64,000 nucleotides of DNA from Labedaea rhizosphaerae (GCF_004362825.1 NZ_SNXZ01000006.1:248001-312000); one strand, 5' to 3'; shown: positions 8,080 through 16,941, numbered from the stretch's first letter. The notes: generated from the letters alone by a model not told the origin. A program made the numbers and translations.

Positions 8080-9333
8080 ATGGTCGCCTACCTCAAGGGC
8101 ATCGCCGACAGCAGCATCCTGCTGGTGCTCGCCCACGGCTACCTGTACTGGCGGCTGGTCCATTGCACCACCGCCGACCGCAGGCGGCGTCTGGTGCTGG
8201 GTGCCTGCCTGGGCGCCGCGGCCGCGCTCGCGGTGGCCACCAACGCGTTCAGCAGGCTGCTGCCTGTCTCGGTGGCGCAGTGGGCCGCCTGGCCGGGTTA
8301 CCTCTGGTGGGCGCTCGCCTTCTACCTGACGATCGCGTTGGTGTTGCTGGAGATACCGCGCGCGGTGCTCCGGTTGCGCAGGCGCGCCAAGCAGAAGACC
8401 GGGCAGGAGACCAAGCAGAAGACCGCCGTGCTCGTGGCAGCGGGTGGCCCACCCGAGGAAACCGTTGCCGGCGAACCGAAACCGGAGCCCGAGGTCGGCC
8501 GGCGGCAGGTGCTGGCGCGCTCGTTCGCCCTGGCGGCCGGCGTGGTGTCGGCGAGCACGGTGGCCTACGGCGTGGAGTCGGCGCTCGGCCCACCACAGGT
8601 GACCCGCTACGACGTGCCCCTCGCGGGGCTTTCGCCGAGCCTGTCCGGGTTGCGGATCGCGACGGTGGCCGACATCCACGCCTGCGCGTTCCACCGGCGC
8701 CCGCACGTCGAGCGGATGGTCCGGATGATCAACGACACCCGGCCCGACGTGGTGGCCGTCGTCGGCGACCTCGCCGACGGCACCGTCGAGCAGCTCGGTG
8801 ACGACGTGACCCCGTTGCGGGAGTTGCGGTCCACGTACGGCAGCTACTTCGTCACGGGCAACCACGAGTACTACGCACAGGTCGGCGACTGGCTGAAGTT
8901 GTTGCGGCGGCTGGACGTCCGGCCGTTGCTCAACGAACGCGTCGGCATCGGCGGCGCGGGCGGGTTCGACCTCGCCGGTGTCAACGACCTCAGCGCGACC
9001 GGCTCCGGTCAGCCGGGTCCGGACGTCGGACAGGCGCTCGCCGGCCGCGACCCCGCCCGCCCGGTCGTGCTGATGGCCCACCAGCCGGCCATGGTCGACG
9101 AGGCCGCCCGCCACCGGGTCGACCTGCTGCTCGCCGGGCACACCCACGGCGGCCAGATGCAGCCGCTGGGCCTGCTCAAGCGGCTGCAGGGCCCGTCGGT
9201 CTCCGGGTGGTCGACCGTCGAGGACACGCGGATGTACGTCACCCGGGGCGTCGGCACGTTCGGCCCGCCGGTCCGGGTCGGGGCCGCGCCGGAGCTCACC
9301 GTCATGGACCTGCGACCAGGAGGTGCCCGATGA
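8080..9333 (+). CDS. Membrane-anchored metallophosphoesterase
   Basis: A 417-residue protein. About three hydrophobic helices occupy residues 1-100, then a basic/acidic linker with a KQKTGQETKQKT repeat, a further hydrophobic segment (about 145-165), and a calcineurin-like phosphoesterase domain with all metal-site motifs: DIHA, GDLADG, GNHEYY, HQP and GHTHGGQ. Similar YkuE/UDP-diacylglucosamine hydrolase-like enzymes act on lipid-linked phosphates at the membrane. The ATG at 8080 follows the epimerase stop by 2 nt. In this operon it could remove phosphate from a lipid-sugar intermediate; this is inference. Confidence 0.85.
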   Translation: MVAYLKGIADSSILLVLAHGYLYWRLVHCTTADRRRRLVLGACLGAAAALAVATNAFSRLLPVSVAQWAAWPGYLWWALAFYLTIALVLLEIPRAVLRLRRRAKQKTGQETKQKTAVLVAAGGPPEETVAGEPKPEPEVGRRQVLARSFALAAGVVSASTVAYGVESALGPPQVTRYDVPLAGLSPSLSGLRIATVADIHACAFHRRPHVERMVRMINDTRPDVVAVVGDLADGTVEQLGDDVTPLRELRSTYGSYFVTGNHEYYAQVGDWLKLLRRLDVRPLLNERVGIGGAGGFDLAGVNDLSATGSGQPGPDVGQALAGRDPARPVVLMAHQPAMVDEAARHRVDLLLAGHTHGGQMQPLGLLKRLQGPSVSGWSTVEDTRMYVTRGVGTFGPPVRVGAAPELTVMDLRPGGAR

Positions 9334-10286
9334 CCCCGGCCCGGCGCTCGAGCGCCTCGCGTGTGGTGTCGGTCGTGCTGACCCTGGGCGCCATCGCCGC
9401 CATCGGCTGGTGGATCGGGCAGCACCGCGACGCGGTGTGGCACGCCATCGACTCGATCTCGCCGCTGGTCATGCTGGGCGCGGCGGCGCTCGTCGTCGCG
9501 GGCAGCATGCTCACGATGCTGTCCTGGCGGGAGCTGACGGTGCCCCGCGACGGCGTGCTCGGCCTGCGTGCGGCGTCCGCGTTCTTCTTCTCCACCCAGC
9601 TGGGCAAGTACCTGCCCGGCGGTGGGGTGTGGCCGGTGGTGGCGCAGTCCTACCTGGCCGACACGCTCGGCCGGTCCCGGTCGCAGATGATCACCGCTGC
9701 GTCGGTGAACCTGGGCATCTCGATGCTGAGCCGGGTCGTGCTCGCCGCGGGAATCGTGCCGGTGGTCGTCCCCGGCCTGTGGTGGGTGCCGCTGGTCGGC
9801 GTGGCCGGGTTCCTGCTGCTGGTGTGCCTGCCGGGCCAGGTGATCGCCCTGGTGTCGCGGCTGCCGAAGCTGCGCACCGTCGACGCCTCGACCGCGAAGG
9901 CGCTCGGCGGGCAGATCCGGCGGTCCGCCTGCTGGTCGCTGGCCGGCTGGGCGGTGATCGGCCTGCACGTCTACGTCCTGATGGTGGCGGCCGGGGCCGA
10001 TCCGCTGCGTGTGCTCTACCCGGCGGTCGCGGCGCAGGCCCTGGCCACGGTGCTCAGCAGCCTGGCCGTGTTCTTCCCCGCGGGGATCGGCGCCCGCGAA
10101 CTGATCATGGTCGGGATGCTCAGCCAGCTGGTCGACCCGCCCAGTGCCCTGGCCGTCACGGTGGTCAGCCGGCTGGTGACCGCCGTCGTGGAGATCGGCC
10201 TGGCCGTGGGCTTGCGCCGGCCGCGCCCGCACGAAGTCCCGACGCACCAAGAGAAGGGAGTCGACAGTGTCCGAACGCCGGTATGA
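9330..10286 (+). CDS. Lysylphosphatidylglycerol synthase-type integral membrane protein
   Basis: A 318-residue polytopic protein with about 7-8 transmembrane segments, matching the PF03706 (UPF0104/LPG synthetase TM region) pattern, including FFFSTQLGKYLPGG and the C-terminal FFPAGIGARE motif. Such proteins are found beside glycosyltransferases and are suspected to move or modify lipid-linked products; no aminoacyl-transfer domain is fused. The ATG at 9330 overlaps the preceding stop as ATGA and follows AGGAGG at 9318-9323. Its end overlaps the next glycosyltransferase by 20 nt. Confidence 0.85.
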   Translation: MTPARRSSASRVVSVVLTLGAIAAIGWWIGQHRDAVWHAIDSISPLVMLGAAALVVAGSMLTMLSWRELTVPRDGVLGLRAASAFFFSTQLGKYLPGGGVWPVVAQSYLADTLGRSRSQMITAASVNLGISMLSRVVLAAGIVPVVVPGLWWVPLVGVAGFLLLVCLPGQVIALVSRLPKLRTVDASTAKALGGQIRRSACWSLAGWAVIGLHVYVLMVAAGADPLRVLYPAVAAQALATVLSSLAVFFPAGIGARELIMVGMLSQLVDPPSALAVTVVSRLVTAVVEIGLAVGLRRPRPHEVPTHQEKGVDSVRTPV

Positions 10287-11427
10287 CCTGGCCATCGCGC
10301 TGAACTACTACCACCCGTACCTCAGCGGTGTCGCCCGCACGGCGAAGGTGGTGGCGGAGGGCCTGACCCGCCGCGGCCACCGGGTCGCCGTGGTGACCAC
10401 GCAGCACGACAACCGGTTGCCGCAACGGGAAGAGCTCAACGGCGTCGACGTCTACCGCGCGCCCATCGTGCGCAAGATCGGTCGCGGCTACTTCAGCCCC
10501 GCGATGACTCGGATCACCCGGGACGTGGCGCGCCGGTCGCGGCTGCTGCACGTGCACCTGCCCATGCTGGAGGCGGCGCTGCTGGTGCGCGGCATCGGCG
10601 ACACCCCGGTGGTGACCCGCTACCACATCGACGTGTGGATGCCGCCGTCGTTGTTGCGGGCGCCGGTGACCCGCGCGGTCAACGCGTCGGTGTCGAGTGC
10701 CCTCAAGGCCTCCGCCGCGGTGACGATCAACAGCCACGACCAGATCGTGCGGTCGGTGCACCGCGCGACGCTCGCCGACGCGGACGTGCACGCGCTCCCG
10801 GCCCCCTGCACCGACCGGCGCGGCGGCACCGCGCGGTACCGCGAGACCGCCGGCCTGCACATCGGGTTCCTCGGCCGCGTGGTCGCGGACAAGGGCGTCG
10901 ACCGGCTCGTGCGGGCGTTCCGCATGGTCGACGACCCGGACGCGCGGCTGCTGATCGCGGGCGACTTCGAAGACGTCGCCGGGGGCAGCACCATCGACGT
11001 GGTCCGCGCGGCGGCCGCCGGGGACGACCGGGTGCGCATCCTCGGCCCGCTCACCGGGTCGGCGCTCGACGACTTCTACGCGTCGATCGACGTGTTCGGG
11101 CTCCCGTCGGTGGTCGAGTCGTTCGGCCAGGCGCAGGCCGAGGCCATCATGTGCGGCGTCCCGTCGGTGACGGTGGACCTGCCCGGCGGGCGGCTCCCGG
11201 TCACCGAGACCGGGCTCGGCGTGCTCATCGAGCGCGGGGCGAGCGACGCCGAGTTGCACGAGGCCCTGCTCGCCGCGGCGGACATCCCGGCGCAGCGCAG
11301 GCAACAGGCGGCGGCCAAGGCGTTGCGCCTGTTCGGCACGGACCGCTTCCTGGACGCCTACGAGGAACTGCTCGACGAGCACGGCCTCGACGTGCCGGTG
11401 ACCGGTCGCGAGGAGGAGGTCGCATGA
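10267..11427 (+). CDS. GT4-family glycosyltransferase (first)
   Basis: A 386-residue GT-B fold glycosyltransferase. The N-terminal domain has the glycine-containing acceptor loop (YLSGVARTAKVV); the C-terminal domain has the donor site GFLGRVVADKGVDRL and the EX7E-like ESFGQAQAEA motif. GT4 enzymes transfer a sugar from a nucleotide- or lipid-sugar with retention. GTG at 10267 is preceded by GAAGGGAG. It is translationally coupled on both sides and precedes a second GT4 enzyme, so two successive sugars are probably added in the same pathway. Confidence 0.88.
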   Translation: MSERRYDLAIALNYYHPYLSGVARTAKVVAEGLTRRGHRVAVVTTQHDNRLPQREELNGVDVYRAPIVRKIGRGYFSPAMTRITRDVARRSRLLHVHLPMLEAALLVRGIGDTPVVTRYHIDVWMPPSLLRAPVTRAVNASVSSALKASAAVTINSHDQIVRSVHRATLADADVHALPAPCTDRRGGTARYRETAGLHIGFLGRVVADKGVDRLVRAFRMVDDPDARLLIAGDFEDVAGGSTIDVVRAAAAGDDRVRILGPLTGSALDDFYASIDVFGLPSVVESFGQAQAEAIMCGVPSVTVDLPGGRLPVTETGLGVLIERGASDAELHEALLAAADIPAQRRQQAAAKALRLFGTDRFLDAYEELLDEHGLDVPVTGREEEVA

Positions 11428-12641
11428 GGATCGCCATGGTCTGCACCGGTGCGCCGCCCGACCCCTACGGCGGCCTCGGCACCTACATCGAGGGCCTGCT
11501 CGGCGGATTGGCCGCGCAGGACGCCGAGGTGCACCTCGTCGGGGCGAGCCGCTTCCCCGACCTGCCCAAGGTGTCGCGGTACCACCAGGCCACCGTCCGC
11601 CGGGTCCGGGTCGCCAAGCCGTGGACGCACGCCTCGCTGCTCGGCCTGCTGGGGATGGTCTGGGCGTTCGTCCGGTTGAACGTCGTCGGCACCTGGTACG
11701 TGTGGCGGTTGCACCGCAAGGCCAAGGTCGACCTCGTCGCCGTGCACGACTGGATGTGCGCACCGGCCGGCCTGGCCTGCGCGCGGCTGCTGAAGATCCC
11801 GGTCTGCTACCACATCCACTCGGCCGAGAGTTTCGTCGGCGCGAGCAGCAAGAGCCTGCGGGCCGCGGTCGGGCGGGTGCTCAACCGGGCACTGAGCAAG
11901 CGGGCCGACCTGATCGTCGTGCCCTCGGCCGCGACGGTGTCGGACATCCCGCACCTGGCCGGGCGCGCCGACGTCTTCCCGATCTCGCACGGTGCCGGGC
12001 GGGCGTGGCGGATGCCCTGCCCGGACGACGCCGAGCGCGCCGCGGTTCGCGACGAAGTCCGTTCGCGGTACGGGATCCCGGAGGGGCGGCGGCTGCTCGT
12101 GTACGCGGGCCGGTACGCGCCGCACAAGGGCGTGGTCCAGCTGGTCGAGTCGATCCGGCAGGCCGTGGACGGCGGCGCGGACGTCGCGCTGGTGATGGCC
12201 GGCACGGGGTGGCCGGACGTCGCCCACGACGACCGGCTGACCGAGCGGGTCGGCCGGCTCGAGCTCGGCGACCGGGTGCACCTGCTGCGCGAGTGGCTGG
12301 ACACCGACGACCTGCGCGACCACATGGTGGCGGCCGACGCGTGCGTGTTCCCGTCGGCGTACGAACCGTTCGGCTTCGTGGCGCTGGAGGCGATGGCGTT
12401 GCGGGCGCGCACGGTCGTCGGTCCCGGGTTCGACGAGGACATCGTCGGCAGCGAACAGGACGCGTGCTTGCGCACGTCGACGGTCGAACCGGCCGAGCTG
12501 GTGCCTGCATTGGTCCGGGCCAGTGGTGACGAGGACCCCGAGCTGGGCGACCGGGCCCGCCGCTTCGTGCGGGACCACCACTCGTGGGAGGCCGCCGCGG
12601 GCCGGACGCTCGACGTCTATGCCCGCGCGGTCGAGAACTGA
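11424..12641 (+). CDS. GT4-family glycosyltransferase (second)
   Basis: A 405-residue GT-B glycosyltransferase starting MRIAMVCTGAPPDPYGGLG, with the family acceptor loop at residues 15-20, a donor-binding segment LVYAGRYAPHKGVVQL and the ESYEPFGFVALEA-type E-x7-E motif (seen as YEPFGFVALEAMA). The ATG at 11424 overlaps the preceding stop as ATGA with GGAGG just upstream. It differs enough from the first GT4 to have another acceptor or donor. The UDP-sugar dehydrogenase directly downstream suggests that a uronic acid may be one of the donors. Confidence 0.88.
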   Translation: MRIAMVCTGAPPDPYGGLGTYIEGLLGGLAAQDAEVHLVGASRFPDLPKVSRYHQATVRRVRVAKPWTHASLLGLLGMVWAFVRLNVVGTWYVWRLHRKAKVDLVAVHDWMCAPAGLACARLLKIPVCYHIHSAESFVGASSKSLRAAVGRVLNRALSKRADLIVVPSAATVSDIPHLAGRADVFPISHGAGRAWRMPCPDDAERAAVRDEVRSRYGIPEGRRLLVYAGRYAPHKGVVQLVESIRQAVDGGADVALVMAGTGWPDVAHDDRLTERVGRLELGDRVHLLREWLDTDDLRDHMVAADACVFPSAYEPFGFVALEAMALRARTVVGPGFDEDIVGSEQDACLRTSTVEPAELVPALVRASGDEDPELGDRARRFVRDHHSWEAAAGRTLDVYARAVEN

Positions 12642-12655
12642 GAGAGGAGCTGGAC

Positions 12656-13984
12656 GTGTTCGTTCGACGGATCGCCGTGATCGGCACCGGGTACGTGGGT
12701 CTCACCACCGGCGCGTGCCTGGCCTCGCTGGGGCACCGGGTGGTGTGCGCCGACGTGGACGCGGCCAAGTTGGAACGGCTCGACCGCGGCGAGGTCGACA
12801 TCCTCGAACCGCGGCTGGCCGAGCTGGTCGCCGAAGGGCGGGCGGCAGGCCGGTTGAGCTTCGTGCGGGGTGCCGCGGCGGCCGTGCGTTCGCCGGAGTT
12901 CGCCGCCGAGGTGGTCTTCCTGTGCCTGCCGACGCCGATGGGCGTCGGCGGGGTGGCCGATCTGTCCATTGTGGAGCAGGTGTTGCGGGAGATCCGGCCG
13001 CTGCTGCAGCCGGACGCGGTCGTGGTCAACAAGTCCACCGTGCCGGTGGGGACCGCGGTGCGGACCGCGGAGCTGCTCGACCGCGACGACGTGACCGTGG
13101 TCTCCAACCCGGAGTTCCTGCGGGAGGGCAGTGCGGTGCAGGATTTCCTGGCGCCCGACCGGATCGTGGTCGGGTGCGATCAGCAGGACGCGGCCGAGCG
13201 TGTCGCCGCGCTGTACGCCCGTCTCGGCGCGCCGACGGTGTTGACCGACGCGGCGAGCGCGGAGCTGGTGAAGTATGCGGCGAACTGTTTCCTGGCGATG
13301 AAGCTGTCCTATGTCAACGCGATGGCCGAGTTGTGCGAGCGCCTGGGCGCCGACATCTCCGACGTCACCGAGGGCATGGGTTACGACCGGCGCATCGGGC
13401 AGTCGTTCCTGCAGCCCGGCCCCGGTTGGGGCGGGTCCTGCCTGCCGAAGGACACCCAGGCGATGCTGCAGGTGGCCGACGGCGCGGACTTCGAGTTCCG
13501 GTTGCTGCGCGCGACCATCGACACCAACACGCGGCAGCGCCAGCGCATCGTCGACAAGGTCCGCGTGGCGGTGACCGGCAAACGCGACGGTTCGCTGTCG
13601 CGCAGCCGGATCGGGGTCCTGGGCCTGACGTTCAAGTCCGGCACCAACGACCTGCGCGACTCGCCCGCGCTGGCGGTGGCCGCCCTGCTGCGCCAGGCCG
13701 GCGCCGAACTGATCGGCTACGACCCGGTCCTGTCGACCGACGGTGCCGACGGCGCTGATCTCGCCGGTGTCTCGATGGTCGACGACCCCTACCTGGCGGC
13801 CAAGGACACCGACGCGCTGGTGCTGCTCACCGAGTGGCCCGAGTTCCGGTCGCTGGATTGGGCCCGGCTCGCCGAGGCGGCCCGCGAGCCGGTCGTCGTC
13901 GACACCCGCAACCTCCTCGATGCCGAGGCGGCCCGCCGCGGCGGCTTCGAATGGATCGGCCTCGGCCGCCCGGTCGCGGCCTGA
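12656..13984 (+). CDS. UDP-glucose/GDP-mannose 6-dehydrogenase family enzyme
   Basis: A 442-residue NAD-dependent sugar-nucleotide dehydrogenase. It has the N-terminal Rossmann motif GTGYVGL (residues 9-15), the conserved STVPVGT, NPEFLREG and KYAANCFLAMK elements, the catalytic Cys in GWGGSCLPKD near residue 260, and a C-terminal UDP-binding domain with GLTFKSGTNDLRDSPA. It oxidises the C6 hydroxyl to a uronic acid; UDP-glucose is the most likely substrate. GTG at 12656 follows GAGAGGAG. It closes the sugar operon begun at 7043. Confidence 0.9.
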   Translation: MFVRRIAVIGTGYVGLTTGACLASLGHRVVCADVDAAKLERLDRGEVDILEPRLAELVAEGRAAGRLSFVRGAAAAVRSPEFAAEVVFLCLPTPMGVGGVADLSIVEQVLREIRPLLQPDAVVVNKSTVPVGTAVRTAELLDRDDVTVVSNPEFLREGSAVQDFLAPDRIVVGCDQQDAAERVAALYARLGAPTVLTDAASAELVKYAANCFLAMKLSYVNAMAELCERLGADISDVTEGMGYDRRIGQSFLQPGPGWGGSCLPKDTQAMLQVADGADFEFRLLRATIDTNTRQRQRIVDKVRVAVTGKRDGSLSRSRIGVLGLTFKSGTNDLRDSPALAVAALLRQAGAELIGYDPVLSTDGADGADLAGVSMVDDPYLAAKDTDALVLLTEWPEFRSLDWARLAEAAREPVVVDTRNLLDAEAARRGGFEWIGLGRPVAA

Positions 13985-14260
13985 CCCACCCGCCAGCTCG
14001 CCTGTGCAGTTCTACTCGGCTGTGCAGTTCTACTCGGCTGGGTAGTTCTCCACAGGCAGGCGGTTGTCCACAGATCCGCGCCGAAGCTCTCACACCCCCT
14101 TTGACCTCGATAGACTGGGTATCGGGGAGCCCCCAAGGGCAGGGCGGGGCTTGTCACGCGCGCGAGAAAAGATCGACTTCGGGGACGGGCGCGGAAGGGC
14201 GGTCCGGCGAGTTGGGTCGTCCTGTCGACGCGGTGGCTACTGGCCGGTAGGTTCAGGTTC
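13985..14260. other. Intergenic region with tandem repeat and DnaA-box-like sites
   Basis: No gene is apparent. The region holds an 18-bp tandem repeat, a perfect TTGTCCACA nonamer at 14064-14072 that matches the actinobacterial DnaA-box consensus, and TTCTCCACA at 14046-14054 with one mismatch. Its right end contains a TAGGTT hexamer (14248-14253) spaced for a leaderless transcript beginning at the GTG at 14261. Confidence 0.5.
14003..14038. repeat. 18-bp tandem repeat, two copies
   Basis: TGTGCAGTTCTACTCGGC occurs twice head to tail (14003-14020 and 14021-14038), followed by a degenerate third copy sharing AGTTCT. It lies just after the sugar-nucleotide dehydrogenase gene. Confidence 0.8.
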
Positions 14261-15184
14261 GTGACAAGCCCCAACCAGGTGCAGACCGCTGACTACCTGA
14301 TGACCTCCGACGGCGTGCGGCTCGCCGTGTGCGAGTCCGGGCCCCCCGACGCGCCGGTGACCGTCGTGCTGCTGCACGGCTGGGTCAACGACATGACCGT
14401 GTGGGATCCGGTGGTCGAGCGGCTCGGCGCGGACCTGCACGTGGTGCGCTACGACCACCGAGGTCACGGCAAGTCCGACCCCGCCCCGCACGGCACCGCG
14501 ACCATCGAGCAGCTCGGCGACGACCTGGCCGAGGTCATCACGCAACGAGTGCCGCGCGGGAAGGTCGTGCTCGCCGGGCATTCCATGGGCGGGATGACCA
14601 TGATGTCGCTCGCCCAGCGCCACCCGGACCTCGTCACCGAGCGGGTGGTGGCGGCCGTGTTCGCGGCGACGTCGTCGGGCAAACTCGGCGAGGTCACGTT
14701 CGGGCTGCCCCGGCCGGTTTTCAACGCCGTGAACAAGCTGGACCGCAGGCGCCGCAAGCCGAAGGTGCGTACGGCGGCCCCGCGCGCCGCCGTGCAGGCG
14801 GCCGCCAAAACCAACAAGACCGGCAAGACCAACAAGATCATCGCGAACGGCGTCGTGCGCTGGCTCGCGTTCGGCCCGCGCCCGGACCGGGCCGCCGTGC
14901 GCAAGACGTTGGCCCAGATGGAGAACACCGACCAGCGCAGTGCCGGCGGGTTCCGTCGCGCGTTCGGCACGCACGAACTCCGGGAGGCGCTCGCGCACTA
15001 CGCGGGCGCGAAGACCGTCGTGCTCGCGGGCGAGTTGGACCGGCTCACCCCGCTCGACCACGCCCGCACCATCGCCGAGGCGACGCCGGGGGCCGAACTG
15101 GTGATCTACCCGAGAACCGGGCACATGCTGCCGTACGAGCGCACGGCCGAGCTGACCGCGTGGATCCGCCGCGCCGCGCGTTAA
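14261..15184 (+). CDS. Alpha/beta hydrolase, paralogue of the 3422 gene
   Basis: A 307-residue alpha/beta hydrolase with HGW (residues 39-41), nucleophile elbow GHSMGG (Ser108), an Asp in AGELDRLTP and catalytic His in RTGHMLPYE. A basic, Lys/Thr-rich loop (KTNKTGKTNK) near residues 185-195 is unusual. Sequence blocks such as APVTVV, SDPAP and HGTATIE are shared with the hydrolase at 3422-4300, indicating duplication. GTG at 14261 has only a weak ribosome site but a -10-like hexamer upstream. Its stop overlaps that of the convergent TetR gene. Substrate unknown. Confidence 0.82.
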   Translation: MTSPNQVQTADYLMTSDGVRLAVCESGPPDAPVTVVLLHGWVNDMTVWDPVVERLGADLHVVRYDHRGHGKSDPAPHGTATIEQLGDDLAEVITQRVPRGKVVLAGHSMGGMTMMSLAQRHPDLVTERVVAAVFAATSSGKLGEVTFGLPRPVFNAVNKLDRRRRKPKVRTAAPRAAVQAAAKTNKTGKTNKIIANGVVRWLAFGPRPDRAAVRKTLAQMENTDQRSAGGFRRAFGTHELREALAHYAGAKTVVLAGELDRLTPLDHARTIAEATPGAELVIYPRTGHMLPYERTAELTAWIRRAAR

Positions 15185-15813
15185 GCGCTCTTCGGGAAAC
15201 CGCCGCCGATGCCGCGCCAGGCCAGCGTGGAGATCAGCCCGACGGCCTCGTCCTTGGGTAGCTGGCGACCCTCGGTCAGCCAGTCGCGCGCGGCGATCTG
15301 GCTCACGCCGACCAGGCCGACCGCGAGCAGCCGGGCCCGCTCGATGTCCAGGCCCGCGTCCGCGGTGATGGTCGTGGTGATCGACTCGACGCACGCGTCG
15401 GTGGCCCGGTCGATCGACTGCTGCACCATCGGCTCGCCACGCAGGTCGGACTCGAAGACCAGCCGGTAGGCCTGGCTCTCGCCGTCGACGAAGTCGAAGT
15501 AGGCGCCGACCGCGGCCCGGACCCGCTGCTTGTTGTCGGTGGTGGACTCCATCGCGTCGGCGACCCGGCGGATCAGCTCGTCGACGTGCGTGTCGAGCAA
15601 CGCCATGTACAGCTCGAGCTTGCCGGGGAAGTGCTGGTAGAGCACGGGCTTGCTCACGCCCGCGCGCTCGGCGATCTCGTCCATCGCCGCGGCGTGGTAG
15701 CCGTTCGCCGCGAACACGTCCTGCGCGGCCGCCAGCAGCTGTGCTCGCCGCGCCGTGCGCGGCAGTCGTGCCCCTCGGCCTGCCGGCCCGGCCTGCTGCA
15801 CAGTTTCCGACAT
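15181..15813 (-). CDS. TetR-family regulator (Rv3208-like position)
   Basis: A 210-residue TetR regulator: helix-turn-helix at about residues 25-70 (AMDEIAERAGVSKPVLYQHF) and a C-terminal ligand-binding domain ending GGGFPKSA. The ATG at 15813 (MSETVQQAGPAG) follows a GGAAG ribosome site. In mycobacteria a TetR gene (Rv3208) occupies this position between DUF3107 and the DUF3152/moeZ group, so orthology is likely. Two palindromes lie in the gap to the divergent hydrolase at 15922, suggesting autoregulation and control of that gene. Confidence 0.88.
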   Translation of the reverse strand: MSETVQQAGPAGRGARLPRTARRAQLLAAAQDVFAANGYHAAAMDEIAERAGVSKPVLYQHFPGKLELYMALLDTHVDELIRRVADAMESTTDNKQRVRAAVGAYFDFVDGESQAYRLVFESDLRGEPMVQQSIDRATDACVESITTTITADAGLDIERARLLAVGLVGVSQIAARDWLTEGRQLPKDEAVGLISTLAWRGIGGGFPKSA

Positions 15814-15850
15814 CTCGCTTCCACCCCCGCTGATCCCGGGTTCGCCGGTG

Positions 15851-15881
15851 TTCGAACATGTCGAACTTACCTGTGAGTAAG
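15851..15881. promoter_or_regulatory. Two adjacent palindromes, putative TetR operator
   Basis: TTCGA-acatg-TCGAA (15851-15865) abuts CTTAC-ctgtga-GTAAG (15866-15881). Both inverted repeats are perfect and lie between divergent TetR and hydrolase genes. Confidence 0.55.
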
Positions 15882-15921
15882 CCTCAGAAGCGAACGCCAT
15901 CGAGCCAGGCACTATGGAGGG

Positions 15922-16908
15922 ATGACCGAACAGACCGCTACCAGGCACGATCGACGGTTGGCCCACGCGCCGCTCTCCGACGAGCCGCTGCCGGCATGGG
16001 ACCCGGCCATCCCATCGTGGCCCGGCGGCGTGGAAACCTTCGGTGACCTGCGCCTGCACGTCCGGCGCACCCCCGGCCCCGACGACACCACGGCGGTGTT
16101 CGTCCACGGCCTGTCCGGCAGTTCGACGAACTGGACCGACCTGGCCGCCCTGCTCTCCGGGCACGCGAACGGCGTCGCGGTCGACCTGCCGGGTACCGGG
16201 GAGTCCGAGCCGCTGCCCGGCTACCGCTTCACCCTGGACGAGTTCGCGGACACGGTGGCGCGGGCGTTGCGCGCCACCGGCGAGGGCCCGGTCCACCTGT
16301 TCGGCAACTCCCTCGGCGGCGCGGTCAGCATGGTGCTCGCCGCCCGGCACCCGGACCTGGTCCGCACGCTCACCCTCATCTCGCCCGCGGTGCCCGACCG
16401 GCGCCCGCTGCCCGGCCGGATGTCCGACCCGCGGCTCGCGCTCGCACTGCTGCCGGTGATCGGCGCACCCGCCCGCGGCCGGCTCGCCGCGCTGAGCCCG
16501 CGCGCCCGCGTCGAGCAGGTGCAACGGCTCTGTTTCGCCGACCCGTCGACGGTCCCGGAGACCCGCATCGAGGAGGCCGCCCGCGAACTCGTCGCCCGCT
16601 CGCGCCACCCGTGGAACGGCCCGGCGCTCACGGGCAGCACGCTGGGCCTGCTGCGGGCGTGGTTCGCGCCGCGTTCGCGGTCGCTGTGGGCGGTCGCCGA
16701 GCGGATCAAAGCCCCGACGCTGGTCGTCTGGGGTACCGAGGATCGCCTGGTCACGGCGCGCAAGGCGCCCAAGGTTGCCCGTTTGATCCCGCGGGCGCGC
16801 CTGCTCGTGCTGCCGCGCACCGGGCACGTCGCGCAGATGGAGCGACCGGTCACCGTCGCCCGCGCGGTGCTCGCGATGTGGCGCCTGGCCGACGACGGCA
16901 AGTGGTGA
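15922..16908 (+). CDS. Alpha/beta hydrolase
   Basis: A 328-residue cytoplasmic alpha/beta hydrolase: oxyanion HGLSGS near residue 60, nucleophile elbow GNSLGG (Ser near 124), acidic residue in WGTEDRLV and catalytic His in RTGHVAQME. It differs from the other two hydrolases in using GNSLG rather than GHSMG. The ATG at 15922 has a GGAGGG ribosome site and a CACTAT -10-like hexamer just upstream. It is divergent from TetR and followed by the DUF3152 gene. No particular substrate is indicated. Confidence 0.85.
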   Translation: MTEQTATRHDRRLAHAPLSDEPLPAWDPAIPSWPGGVETFGDLRLHVRRTPGPDDTTAVFVHGLSGSSTNWTDLAALLSGHANGVAVDLPGTGESEPLPGYRFTLDEFADTVARALRATGEGPVHLFGNSLGGAVSMVLAARHPDLVRTLTLISPAVPDRRPLPGRMSDPRLALALLPVIGAPARGRLAALSPRARVEQVQRLCFADPSTVPETRIEEAARELVARSRHPWNGPALTGSTLGLLRAWFAPRSRSLWAVAERIKAPTLVVWGTEDRLVTARKAPKVARLIPRARLLVLPRTGHVAQMERPVTVARAVLAMWRLADDGKW

Positions 16909-16941
16909 CAACCAGCGCGCACAGGTGGATGTGGCACCCTA

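Noticed and set aside
14041-14075. Chromosomal replication origin
   Set aside because: Only two DnaA-like boxes are present and no dnaA, dnaN or AT-rich unwinding region is nearby.
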